The translations under genes were made by a program, and so were the position numbers. Below the pieces are notes generated by a model. It ran no database searches and was not told the origin of the DNA. It saw only the letters and a list, made by a program, of their open reading frames with translations. From Bacteroidales bacterium (GTDB lineage Bacteria; Bacteroidota; Bacteroidia; Bacteroidales; Bacteroidaceae): a DNA stretch of 10,731 nucleotides. Location: NCBI GenBank assembly GCA_030523385.1, contig JAUNIV010000026.1, positions 1 through 10,731 on the forward strand. The letters run 5' to 3'. This document shows positions 1 to 7,762 of this stretch, piece by piece. The number at the start of each line of letters is the position of its first letter. Position 1 is the stretch's first letter.

Positions 1-6
1 TTTGGT

Positions 7-32
7 ACACATTTAATTCGTTATAAATGTGT
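7..32. repeat. 9-bp perfect inverted repeat, 8-nt spacer
   Basis: The arm ACACATTTA (7-15) is matched by its exact reverse complement TAAATGTGT (24-32) around an AT-rich 8-nt spacer. It lies beyond the probable operon terminator, so it more likely belongs to whatever lies left of the window. It could be a weak hairpin or an operator-like dyad. No Bacteroides-type promoter could be placed confidently next to it, and no function can be assigned. Confidence 0.4.
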
Positions 33-78
33 CTACCTATATCAGTATAAGACATCCCGTGCAAAGTATAACAGACCT

Positions 79-104
79 CACCGTTCAGCGACCGCTGAAC
101 GGTG
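79..104 (-). terminator. Probable transcription terminator hairpin of the mannan operon
   Basis: CACCGTTCAGCG (79-90) and CGCTGAACGGTG (93-104) are perfect reverse complements separated by two bases. The outer pair T78/A105 extends the stem to 13 bp, and the innermost pair probably opens to give a four-base loop. The hairpin starts 35 nt past the stop codon of the GH3 gene, the last gene of the operon. The minus-strand RNA after the stem begins GGUCUGUUAUACUUUG, which is only mildly U-rich, so this is not a textbook intrinsic terminator. It may also protect the 3' end of the mRNA. The symmetry would allow action in both directions. Confidence 0.6.
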
Positions 105-139
105 AAATAAGAATGTTATTGTTGGTGAAGTAAAATATT

Positions 140-2470
140 TTATTTGTTAGGAGTGGCCCATTTCTTCGTGTCGGTACATTGAATAGTGATTCTCTCACCT
201 CCGCATGTCATCCTGAATTCACCTTTCTCCAATATCCATTTTCCGTCATATCCTACAAAAGCCAAATCGCTTCCTTTCAGTTTAAAAGAAACCGTTTGGG
301 TCTCTCCCGGCTGTAAAGCAATCTTTTCAAAACCGCGTAAACGGATATTGTCAGGTGTCAGACTGGCAACCAAATCACTGGAATAAAGGAGTACACTTTC
401 TTTTCCTGCCACTTTACCGGTGTTGGTGACATCAATGCTGAAAACTAACTCATCATCGGCTGTAAACGAGGGACGATCTACGCGGAAGTTTCCATATTGA
501 TAAGTGGTATAGCTCAATCCTGTCCCGAAAGCCCATTGTACATCCATTACGGCATCGTAGTTATAGTTGCCGTCCATCTGGCCTATGTTCTCACAAGGTT
601 TGTAATCATAAGTAGCCAGTGAGTTTATCAAACGGGGATAAGTGAACGGAAGCTTGCCGCAGAAATTGGCTTCGCCTGCCAACAAATTGGCCAAAGCATC
701 CGCACCATAATTGCCGGGAAGCATGATATGCACCACAGCTTGCGCCAAAGGGACGATTTCATTAATGATGCGCGGACGTCCTTCGTTCAGTATCAAGATG
801 GTTGGCTTTCCGGTAGCAGCCAAAGCCTTGACCAATTCTTTCTGATTGGCAGAAAGGTTCAGATCGGTCAGGTTGCCCGGTGTTTCGCAGTAGGAGTTTT
901 CGCCAATACATGCAATGATGACATCGGCAGTCGAAGCTGCCTGCACGGCTTTTTCTATTTCGGGAGTGTTTTCTTGCCACCAAAGAGTACCTTTGCCTGT
1001 GGCATAAGTCACACCGGGTTCGTAAATCACGTTTTCTTTACCGTATTTGTCGGACAAGGCTTCATAGATGGTATTGTATGCCTGCGCACATTCGTCTGCC
1101 TTGTCACCTTGCCATGAGTAAGACCATCCTCCGTTCAGGCAACGCATAGAGTTGGCATTGGGACCTGTCAGCAATATTTTCTTTCCTTTGGCCAAGGGCA
1201 GGACATTGCTTTCATTTTTCAGCAAGACCAATGACTCTTCGGCTGCTTCCAATGCTGCTTGCGCAAATTCATGACTACCGAATTTATCGTATTCTTCAAT
1301 ATCCCAATAAGGTTTCTCAAACAATCCCAAGCGATATTTCAGTCGGAGAACACGGCTCACTGCATCGTCTATGCGCGACATGGGGACTTCGCCTTCTTCT
1401 ACCAGTTCTTTCAAATAATCACAGAAACTGACTTCGTAAGGAACCATCGACATGTCAATCCCTGCATTGATGGCAATCTTGATAGCTTCCTTTTTGGTTG
1501 CCGCAATGTGGTCACGTGTGCAAAGGTTGTTGATGTCTGCCCAGTCAGTCACAATCATGCCGTCCCAGTTCAGATCTTCTTTGAGCCATCCGGTCAGTAG
1601 TTCTTTGTTTGCGTGGAAAGGCATTCCATTGTTTACTCCGGAGTTGACCATCAGTGTTAATGCACCACTTCGGATACACTCTAAGAAAGGGGCAAAGTGT
1701 TTTTCACGCAGGTCGATGTTTGAAATGGAAGAAGGTGTACGGTCTTTGCCGGATACAGGTACTCCATATCCCATAAAATGTTTCAAGCTGGTTGCCACAT
1801 GATACTTATCTATTTGGTTGGGATTCTCGCCTTGAAATCCTTTGACTGCCTCAGCGGCCATTTGTGCATTGACATAACAATCTTCACCGTAACTTTCCCA
1901 CATGCGTGCCCAGCGCGGGTCGCGTCCCAAGTCCATTACAGGAGCATAAGTCCAGGGAATGCAACCGGCTTTGGTTTCATAAGCTGAGATTTCGCACGAA
2001 CGTCTCACCAGTTCACGGTTGAACGTGGCGGCCATGTTGATGCCTTGCGGAAAGAGAGTTCCATTCAATGTGTAGGTAGTTCCATGAATCTGATCTACGC
2101 CGTAGATGCAGGGAATGCCTATTTCCTGCATGGACTTCTCCTGAATTTGTCGGATGGTTTCCGCCCATTTTTCTTTTGTCTGTGCCACGCTGAGTGGTAC
2201 GTTCAGAATGGAGCCTACTTTGTATTTTCCGATGACAGTATCAAGCAAAGCTTCATTGAGTTTGAAATTGTCCGGGCTGCTGAAGTCGGTTATTACATCA
2301 ACGGTGATTTCACACATTTGCCCAATCTTCTCTTCTAAAGTCATTTTCTTCAAAAGGGATTCTATGTTTTTTTCTATCCGGTCATCTGTAGGAATAGCCG
2401 GTTTTACTTGAGCGTATGTAGTTGCTGACATACTGATGGATAATACTGCTGTTAATAAGATATTCTTCAT
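140..2470 (-). CDS. GH3 beta-glucosidase, exported
   Basis: This is a 776-residue glycoside hydrolase family 3 enzyme, probably a periplasmic exo-acting beta-glucosidase (EC 3.2.1.21). A Sec signal peptide covers residues 1-20, with likely cleavage in TYA|QV. The N-terminal (beta/alpha)8 domain spans about 30-390 and contains the substrate-binding GVDQIHG (Asp126), DPRW near 184-187, KHF at 230-232 and the catalytic nucleophile Asp309 in VTDWAD. The alpha/beta sandwich domain (about 410-615) carries [11 protein letters not shown], in which Glu529 is the best candidate acid/base. A fibronectin type III-like domain follows (about 675-760). Length and architecture are full and typical of Bacteroidetes GH3 beta-glucosidases. 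It is the last gene of the operon, 18 nt after the esterase. I infer that it removes non-reducing glucose from glucomannan oligosaccharides. A beta-xylosidase or other beta-glucan role cannot be excluded. Confidence 0.9.
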   Translation of the reverse strand: MKNILLTAVLSISMSATTYAQVKPAIPTDDRIEKNIESLLKKMTLEEKIGQMCEITVDVITDFSSPDNFKLNEALLDTVIGKYKVGSILNVPLSVAQTKEKWAETIRQIQEKSMQEIGIPCIYGVDQIHGTTYTLNGTLFPQGINMAATFNRELVRRSCEISAYETKAGCIPWTYAPVMDLGRDPRWARMWESYGEDCYVNAQMAAEAVKGFQGENPNQIDKYHVATSLKHFMGYGVPVSGKDRTPSSISNIDLREKHFAPFLECIRSGALTLMVNSGVNNGMPFHANKELLTGWLKEDLNWDGMIVTDWADINNLCTRDHIAATKKEAIKIAINAGIDMSMVPYEVSFCDYLKELVEEGEVPMSRIDDAVSRVLRLKYRLGLFEKPYWDIEEYDKFGSHEFAQAALEAAEESLVLLKNESNVLPLAKGKKILLTGPNANSMRCLNGGWSYSWQGDKADECAQAYNTIYEALSDKYGKENVIYEPGVTYATGKGTLWWQENTPEIEKAVQAASTADVIIACIGENSYCETPGNLTDLNLSANQKELVKALAATGKPTILILNEGRPRIINEIVPLAQAVVHIMLPGNYGADALANLLAGEANFCGKLPFTYPRLINSLATYDYKPCENIGQMDGNYNYDAVMDVQWAFGTGLSYTTYQYGNFRVDRPSFTADDELVFSIDVTNTGKVAGKESVLLYSSDLVASLTPDNIRLRGFEKIALQPGETQTVSFKLKGSDLAFVGYDGKWILEKGEFRMTCGGERITIQCTDTKKWATPNK

Positions 2471-2488
2471 AAGTATAGTTTTATTGAT

Positions 2489-3913
2489 TTACCACTGATC
2501 AGTTCTAAACGGAACGACAGGCATCCCACGATGGTTTTTCAAATTACCGGGTTGGAAGTTTCGGAAGCAATAGCGCACTGCTGCCGGATGCTTAACTTTG
2601 TCCGAACAGACCCGGATTGTTTTTTTTCCTGTATCAAGGGAAGCTTCTGCCGGATGGAATATCCTGTCTTCTCCTGCCACCTCGAATCCTTCTATGCCTG
2701 TCCATGGGCTGAAACCTTCATCGGCATGGTCAAAAGTCAGCTCTACCGTGTCTTTTTGGATGCTCATGCTCCGATAGGTGGGATAATCACAGGCAATGCT
2801 CCAATAATTATAAGTCTTGTTCAGTGCCAGATAAGCAAGTCGTTTACCCACTTCCTCTTTTTGGCAAGGATGTATTTGAGGTTTTTCGTATGGATAGGCT
2901 AAATCATTGGTGCAGACCATGCCACTGTTCGGAATAAGGGCAGCGGCACGGGACTGTGCTTCGCGGAGTAATGCACCGCCGATTCCTTCGCCATAGTCGT
3001 ATGGAGCGATTTCCACCAGATAAAAAGGCAGTTCTCCTTGATTCCATTCTTTGCGCCAAAGTTCAACCATGGTCCTCAGACGCTCAGCATACGTGGTCTC
3101 TTTGCCCACGTTCGATTCTCCTTGATACCACAAAAATCCACGGATAGTATATGACTGGAGCGGTTTCAGCATACCGTTATACATTATGGTCGGGGTATGG
3201 TAGTTCCATTCTTCTCCTTCTTCAGGTGTCTTGATCTCTTTTCCCAAATCTACGTCCGGATAAGTCTTTACAATTTCTTCCGGTAGCCATCCTTCTACCC
3301 GCGAACCACCCCAGGCACATGAGATGATTCCTACCGGTATTTGGAGTACGCGGCTCAACATCCTGGCAAAACTGAAAGCCGTGGCACTGAAGTATGGGGC
3401 ATTGAAAGGATTGCTTTCCTTCCAACAGCCTGCCACGTTTTCTTGGGGAACCGGTGCGCCGGTCTTGGGAATGGTAGCCATACGGATGCCCGTCCACTCT
3501 CCGGAAGTGGCTATTGTTTCGTTGGCATTCTCTACAGGGCAGTTCCAAAATCCATTCAAAGGCATTTCCATGTTCGACTGTCCGGAGCAGAACCATACTT
3601 CACCAATCAGGATATGTTGGATACGGGTCGTATCTCCGTCAAAGAAGTCAATGCTATATGGCGTGAAGCCGGCTGTGGGAGTGTTTACCCGGGCTTGCCA
3701 TTTGCCTTCTGCATCCGAACGGGTTGTAACCGTCCGGTTATTCCACGAAGGAGTTATGTGGATAAGGCTATTGGGAGTTGATTTTCCCCATAGTCTGACT
3801 TCTGTCTGCTGTTGCAGTACGGCATAGTCGCTCAGTATATCCGGCAATACCACTTTTGCCGACAGGGTTTTGCTAAGTAGTACCAATAGGCACAATCCTA
3901 TAAATCTTTTCAT
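2489..3913 (-). CDS. SIAE-like SGNH acetylesterase (SASA domain), exported
   Basis: This 474-residue carbohydrate O-acetylesterase resembles sialate O-acetylesterase, and database pipelines would probably name it so. A signal peptide spans residues 1-19 (LSA|KV). A beta-rich N-terminal domain (about 20-100) with the family-typical VLQQ segment leads into the SGNH hydrolase domain. The nucleophile is Ser113 in CSGQSNM. The second conserved block is WYQGESN at 262-268, and Asp337 and His348 (in QIHP) are the likely other catalytic residues. A beta-sandwich end follows (about 375-474). The stop of the epimerase gene is 15 nt upstream and the GH3 gene follows at 18 nt. No sialic acid gene is present. 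From context I infer that it removes acetyl groups from acetylated (galacto)glucomannan in the periplasm. Carbohydrate esterase family CE20 is a possible home, but this is unverified. Confidence 0.85.
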   Translation of the reverse strand: MKRFIGLCLLVLLSKTLSAKVVLPDILSDYAVLQQQTEVRLWGKSTPNSLIHITPSWNNRTVTTRSDAEGKWQARVNTPTAGFTPYSIDFFDGDTTRIQHILIGEVWFCSGQSNMEMPLNGFWNCPVENANETIATSGEWTGIRMATIPKTGAPVPQENVAGCWKESNPFNAPYFSATAFSFARMLSRVLQIPVGIISCAWGGSRVEGWLPEEIVKTYPDVDLGKEIKTPEEGEEWNYHTPTIMYNGMLKPLQSYTIRGFLWYQGESNVGKETTYAERLRTMVELWRKEWNQGELPFYLVEIAPYDYGEGIGGALLREAQSRAAALIPNSGMVCTNDLAYPYEKPQIHPCQKEEVGKRLAYLALNKTYNYWSIACDYPTYRSMSIQKDTVELTFDHADEGFSPWTGIEGFEVAGEDRIFHPAEASLDTGKKTIRVCSDKVKHPAAVRYCFRNFQPGNLKNHRGMPVVPFRTDQW

Positions 3914-3928
3914 TGTAGATGCGTATTA

Positions 3929-5137
3929 TCAATGTTCAAAGATAGAAAATCTTTCCATAATTTCCATACACATTCGCCCGTTATGATAAGGACATTTCCA
4001 AAATCCGGCTTTGTCATCGTTACGGTTTATACTGCCATCGGCACGAATGCTCCAGTACCATTCTCCGTTTGCGTGGTCTGTCAGATGCCGTTTCACGAAC
4101 TCCCAACATTGAATGGCGCGTGTCAAGGCACGCTTGTCGTTGAAATGCTGGTATAAGTCGGCATATCCCACGATTGTTTCCGCCTGTACCCACCAATGCC
4201 GGTCGGCATCTATCGAAGAGGTATCGGTGTGCATTTCATAAATCATTCCTCCATCCGACAGAAAGCCTTCCGTTGCGGCTTCTGCCATGCCAATGATATG
4301 CGGTTCTATCTCTGCCAACAGTTGTTTGTCGCCTAACACTAATGCAGCTTCGTGAATGAGCCATGAGGCTTCTATGTCGTGTCCGTAAGAGATGATAGAA
4401 TACCGGCTTTCCCAATCGTCGTTGAGGAAAAGTTGCAGATGATGGGTTTCGGCATTCATTATCTTATCTATGAACAGGCGGATGAGGTTGCGTAGCTTTT
4501 CTTCCAGCCTTTCGTTTTTCCATACACGGAATAGGTTGGCGTATGGTTCGAGTATGTGCAGGTGGGTATTCATGGTCTTGCGCTCATTGGCATCCTTGTC
4601 GCTGAGCCGCATGTCGGCCATTTCTTTCCACCCGCGAGACAGGGCTTCGCAATATCCGTTCTTTTTCTTGTCGAAACTATGTTGCTCAATGTCGTGGAAA
4701 AGCCGGATGGCGTATTCAAGTGCTTCGGCATCGCCCGTGGCACGGTGATATTCGCTTAATCCGTAGATGGCAAAGCCTATGGCGTAGATTTGCTTTTTCG
4801 TATCCAAAGGCATGCCTGATGCATTGATGCTCCAATATACACCGCCATGTTCACGGTCATAAAACCGGTCTATGATTTCACGTTTGGCACGGGTGGCGGT
4901 TTCCAGATATTCAGTCTTATGTAGCAGGCGGTAAGCAGAAGAAAAAGTCCATAGGATGCGCGCGTTCAATATGGCTCCTTTTTCTGCTTCGGGCATGAGT
5001 TGCTCCTCGCCGGTGATGCGTCCGTAAAAGCCACCGTGCTGTTCGTCTTTCATTTTCTCCATCCAATAGGGGAGGATATGGACAGTGAGTTCAGTCTCTA
5101 CTTCTTTTCTGAGCTTTTCTATGATGATTGTTTCCAT
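3929..5137 (-). CDS. Cellobiose 2-epimerase (AGE family), cytoplasmic
   Basis: This 402-residue enzyme belongs to the N-acylglucosamine 2-epimerase superfamily, (alpha/alpha)6 barrel. The likely reaction is 2-epimerisation of the reducing-end sugar of beta-1,4 disaccharides (EC 5.1.3.11), here mannobiose to 4-O-beta-mannosyl-glucose. Visible family residues are Arg60 (NARILWTFSSAYR), His192 (NTHLHILE), His253 and Glu256 (SYGHDIEASWL) and His385 (CPYHNGRM). They match in order and approximate spacing the Arg, three His and Glu residues known to matter in Ruminococcus albus cellobiose 2-epimerase. No signal peptide or membrane segment is present. The gene begins 13 nt after the transporter stop, behind an A-rich leader without a Shine-Dalgarno sequence. 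Placement beside a GH130 phosphorylase favours cellobiose 2-epimerase over a GlcNAc or mannose epimerase. Confidence 0.93.
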   Translation of the reverse strand: METIIIEKLRKEVETELTVHILPYWMEKMKDEQHGGFYGRITGEEQLMPEAEKGAILNARILWTFSSAYRLLHKTEYLETATRAKREIIDRFYDREHGGVYWSINASGMPLDTKKQIYAIGFAIYGLSEYHRATGDAEALEYAIRLFHDIEQHSFDKKKNGYCEALSRGWKEMADMRLSDKDANERKTMNTHLHILEPYANLFRVWKNERLEEKLRNLIRLFIDKIMNAETHHLQLFLNDDWESRYSIISYGHDIEASWLIHEAALVLGDKQLLAEIEPHIIGMAEAATEGFLSDGGMIYEMHTDTSSIDADRHWWVQAETIVGYADLYQHFNDKRALTRAIQCWEFVKRHLTDHANGEWYWSIRADGSINRNDDKAGFWKCPYHNGRMCMEIMERFSIFEH

Positions 5138-5150
5138 GAGTTTTTTGTTT

Positions 5151-6524
5151 TTAGGGTTGTTTCCTTTTCTTTTCCAAATTCGTAGTGATTTCTTTCATTT
5201 TCTTTTCCGACAAAGGATAAAGGCTGATGAACAGGACACTAAGCAGGGTGCCTATGGCAGGAAGCAGGCTTAGGAACATCTTGATGCCTTGGATGGCCTG
5301 CTCATTCTGTACGGCATTTGCCTGAAAGCCGAAGAAAGCAAGCAGCCAACCGGTGACAGCACTTCCGATGGCCCATCCGAATTTCTGGCTCATGGAGGAA
5401 GATGAGAATATCAGTCCGGTAGCCCGGTTTCCTGTTTTCAGTTCCGAATAGTCGGCACAGTCGGCATACATGCTCCAAAGAAGTGGGAATATGCTTCCGG
5501 CACAGATGCTGATAAATATCTGGAAAGTGAAAATCAGTCCGATATCTTCTTTGTCGAACCCATAAAAGATGATGCTGAGCACCGTGGCGATTGCCATAGC
5601 TCCCATATAGGTTTTCTTTTTACCGATACGGTTGCTGACGGGGGCTGCCAGGATGACACCGATGATATTGGCTGCCTGCCCGATAGCTAAATAAAGCCCG
5701 CTCAAAACAAAGGACATGCCGAAGAAAGAAATGGTTTCATAGTTTTCTTCTACGATGAAATATTTGAAATAATATACCGTGGCACCGTCGCGGATGGAGT
5801 TGAATACCAAAGCGGCAACACCGGCACCCAGCAATATCCACCAAGGACGATTATGAAACAGATCCTTCAAGTCGTCTTTCAGCGCATTTTGCTTTTCCTT
5901 GATAGGTTTTACACGTTCCCTTGTCAGCGCGAAACACCCATAAAACAGTGCGGCACATGCCACGGCTATTACAGCTACCGCCATTGTCCAGCCATATTGT
6001 TCTCCATGTTCCTTGCTGAATGCATTTGCCATAGGCATGAATAGCAACAGTGCGATGAAACTTCCTAAGTAGGCGAACACCATACGATAGGAAGAAAAGA
6101 TGTTGCGTTCATACGGATCGGGACTCATGACTCCTAACAGGGAAGCGTAGGGCACATTGATGGCCGAATAGACCATCATCATCAGCGAGTAGGTGATGTA
6201 TGCATAGACGATTTTGCCTGTCAGGCTCCACGAAGGAGTGACGAATGTAAGGATGCCGATCAGGGCAAACGGAAGGGCAAGAAACAACAGGTAAGGGCGG
6301 AACTTGCCCCAACGGGAATGGGTACGGTCTGCCAGTATGCCGACAATGGGGTCGAATGCCGAATCCCAGATACGGGTGATCAGGAACATGGTTCCCACTG
6401 CGGCGGCAGGCATTCCGAATACATCGGTATAGAATATCATCAGGTAGGAACCGAACAGCTTCCAGAACATAGAGGAAGCCATGTCGCCGAAACCGTATCC
6501 TATCTTTTCTTTGAGCTTTATCAT
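5151..6524 (-). CDS. GPH-family (MelB-like) sugar:cation symporter, probable mannobiose importer
   Basis: This 457-residue, roughly 12-helix inner-membrane protein belongs to the glycoside-pentoside-hexuronide:cation symporter family of the MFS. The N-terminus carries YGFGD followed by FYTDVFG. The hallmark RIWDSAFDP segment, followed by SRWGKFRP, places Asp54 and Asp58 at the positions of cation-site Asp55 and Asp59 of MelB. Asp14 aligns with MelB Asp19, and Lys381 roughly with MelB Lys377. The position of the sugar-binding Asp124 of MelB is Asn123 here (INVPY). The C-terminus is a charged cytoplasmic tail. It lies between the phosphorylase (27 nt) and the epimerase (13 nt), both cytoplasmic enzymes, so it very likely supplies their substrate. 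Mannobiose, or a related beta-1,4 disaccharide, is inferred from context because the family alone does not give the substrate. Confidence 0.9.
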   Translation of the reverse strand: MIKLKEKIGYGFGDMASSMFWKLFGSYLMIFYTDVFGMPAAAVGTMFLITRIWDSAFDPIVGILADRTHSRWGKFRPYLLFLALPFALIGILTFVTPSWSLTGKIVYAYITYSLMMMVYSAINVPYASLLGVMSPDPYERNIFSSYRMVFAYLGSFIALLLFMPMANAFSKEHGEQYGWTMAVAVIAVACAALFYGCFALTRERVKPIKEKQNALKDDLKDLFHNRPWWILLGAGVAALVFNSIRDGATVYYFKYFIVEENYETISFFGMSFVLSGLYLAIGQAANIIGVILAAPVSNRIGKKKTYMGAMAIATVLSIIFYGFDKEDIGLIFTFQIFISICAGSIFPLLWSMYADCADYSELKTGNRATGLIFSSSSMSQKFGWAIGSAVTGWLLAFFGFQANAVQNEQAIQGIKMFLSLLPAIGTLLSVLFISLYPLSEKKMKEITTNLEKKRKQP

Positions 6525-6551
6525 GGCGGTATATTTAAGTGAGTTGGCTGA

Positions 6552-7727
6552 CTATTTTTCCATTAGCTTCAAGTTCTTTTCTATCTGTCTCTTCAGTGTT
6601 TCTACCGAGGCCGATGAACGGAAACCGTCTTGTGGGGTGTTCATGCAATAGTCCACAAGTTTGTCGATGGTGGAAGTAGCTACATGCATGCGGGTATCAC
6701 TTGAAGCATAGTAGATGAATACCTTTCCGTCCTCATCCGCTATCCAACCATTGGCAAACAATACATTAGAAACATCACCAACCCGTTCTTCTCCTTCGGG
6801 TACCATGAAGGCTCCTGCAGGAGAAGCGATTACGCGGGTCGGATCATCAAGAGAGGTCATGTACATATAAAGTACGTAGCGCAGTCCGGCAGCACAGCCG
6901 CGCACGCCGTGAGCCAAATGCAACCATCCTTGTGGTGTCTTGATGGGGTGCGGCCCTTCACCGTTCTTTACTTCTTTGATGGTGTGGTAATAGCGGTGGT
7001 CGATGATAGTCTCTTCCTTTACTTCGGCATGGGTAATATCGTCTATCAGTGCCCAACCGATACCTCCACCGCTTCCGGCATCGATGAATCCATCTTGCGG
7101 CCGGGTGTAGAGGGCATATTTACCATTTACAAATTCGGGATGAAGCACAACGTTGCGCTGCTGGCTTCGTGTCTTCAAGTCCGGTAGACGTTCCCAGTTG
7201 ATAAAGTCTTTGGTACGTGCGATGGCAGCTGTGGCAGTAGCCGATGACAGGTCGCCGGCCGGAGCTGCCGGATCATGGCGTTCGGCACAGAAGATACCGT
7301 ACACCCATCCATCCTCGTGTGCGGTGATTCGCATGTCATAAATATTGGTGGCAGGCACTATGTCTTCGGGCATGGTGACAGGATAATCCCAAAAACGGAA
7401 ATTGTCAATGCCGTTGGGGCTTTCGGCTACGGCAAAGAACGATTTGCGGTCAGCTCCTTCCACACGAACCACCAACAGGTATTTCCCGTTCCACTTGATA
7501 GCACCTGAGTTCATGGTGGCATTCATGCCAATGCGCTCCATCAGGTAGGGATTGGTTTTCTCGTCCAGGTCGTAACGCCAGAATATGGGAGTATGGGCTG
7601 CGGTAAGTATAGGATGTTTATAACGGGTTACGATGCCGTTGCCGCCTTCACAAGGTTCGTTCTTACGGGTAATCAGTTGTTCATGATTGTTCCTAAGTGT
7701 ATTCAGCTTGTCTGCAAATGTATTCAT
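6552..7727 (-). CDS. GH130 4-O-beta-D-mannosyl-D-glucose phosphorylase
   Basis: This is a five-bladed beta-propeller enzyme of family GH130, probably subfamily 1, catalysing Man-beta-1,4-Glc + Pi to alpha-mannose 1-phosphate + glucose (EC 2.4.1.281). I place the start at the ATG at 7727, giving 391 residues. A frame extension to 7733 would use TTG followed by ATT and then this ATG, which is less likely. With the ATG start the catalytic Asp of NIYDMRIT is residue 131, the number I recall for the characterised B. fragilis enzyme. Other conserved segments are KNEP near the N-terminus, ERIGMNATMNSGAIK, RNVVLHPEF, TRPQDGF, the glycine-rich DAGSGGGIGW, HGVRG and YYASSDTRMHVATS. There is no signal peptide, so it acts in the cytoplasm on the epimerase product. 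The gene lies 35 nt after the alpha-galactosidase stop. Confidence 0.95.
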   Translation of the reverse strand: MNTFADKLNTLRNNHEQLITRKNEPCEGGNGIVTRYKHPILTAAHTPIFWRYDLDEKTNPYLMERIGMNATMNSGAIKWNGKYLLVVRVEGADRKSFFAVAESPNGIDNFRFWDYPVTMPEDIVPATNIYDMRITAHEDGWVYGIFCAERHDPAAPAGDLSSATATAAIARTKDFINWERLPDLKTRSQQRNVVLHPEFVNGKYALYTRPQDGFIDAGSGGGIGWALIDDITHAEVKEETIIDHRYYHTIKEVKNGEGPHPIKTPQGWLHLAHGVRGCAAGLRYVLYMYMTSLDDPTRVIASPAGAFMVPEGEERVGDVSNVLFANGWIADEDGKVFIYYASSDTRMHVATSTIDKLVDYCMNTPQDGFRSSASVETLKRQIEKNLKLMEK

Positions 7728-7762
7728 AATCAAATTCTTTTAAGGGTTTATTGTTTTGTTAT

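Noticed and set aside
3222..3596. 124-codon open frame on the minus strand in another frame of the esterase gene
   Set aside because: Same-strand shadow of the esterase reading frame, which is intact throughout, so there is no sign of a frameshift.
3324..3827. 167-codon open frame on the plus strand, antisense to the esterase gene
   Set aside because: It lies wholly inside a convincing esterase gene with conserved catalytic motifs on the other strand, and its translation shows no recognisable domain.
2489..3913. Sialic acid metabolism role for the SIAE-like protein
   Set aside because: No sialidase, sialate lyase or transporter is nearby, and every neighbouring gene points to mannan.
3929..5137. 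N-acetylglucosamine or mannose 2-epimerase instead of cellobiose 2-epimerase
   Set aside because: The superfamily allows it, but the residue pattern and the adjacent GH130 mannosylglucose phosphorylase fit the disaccharide epimerase much better.
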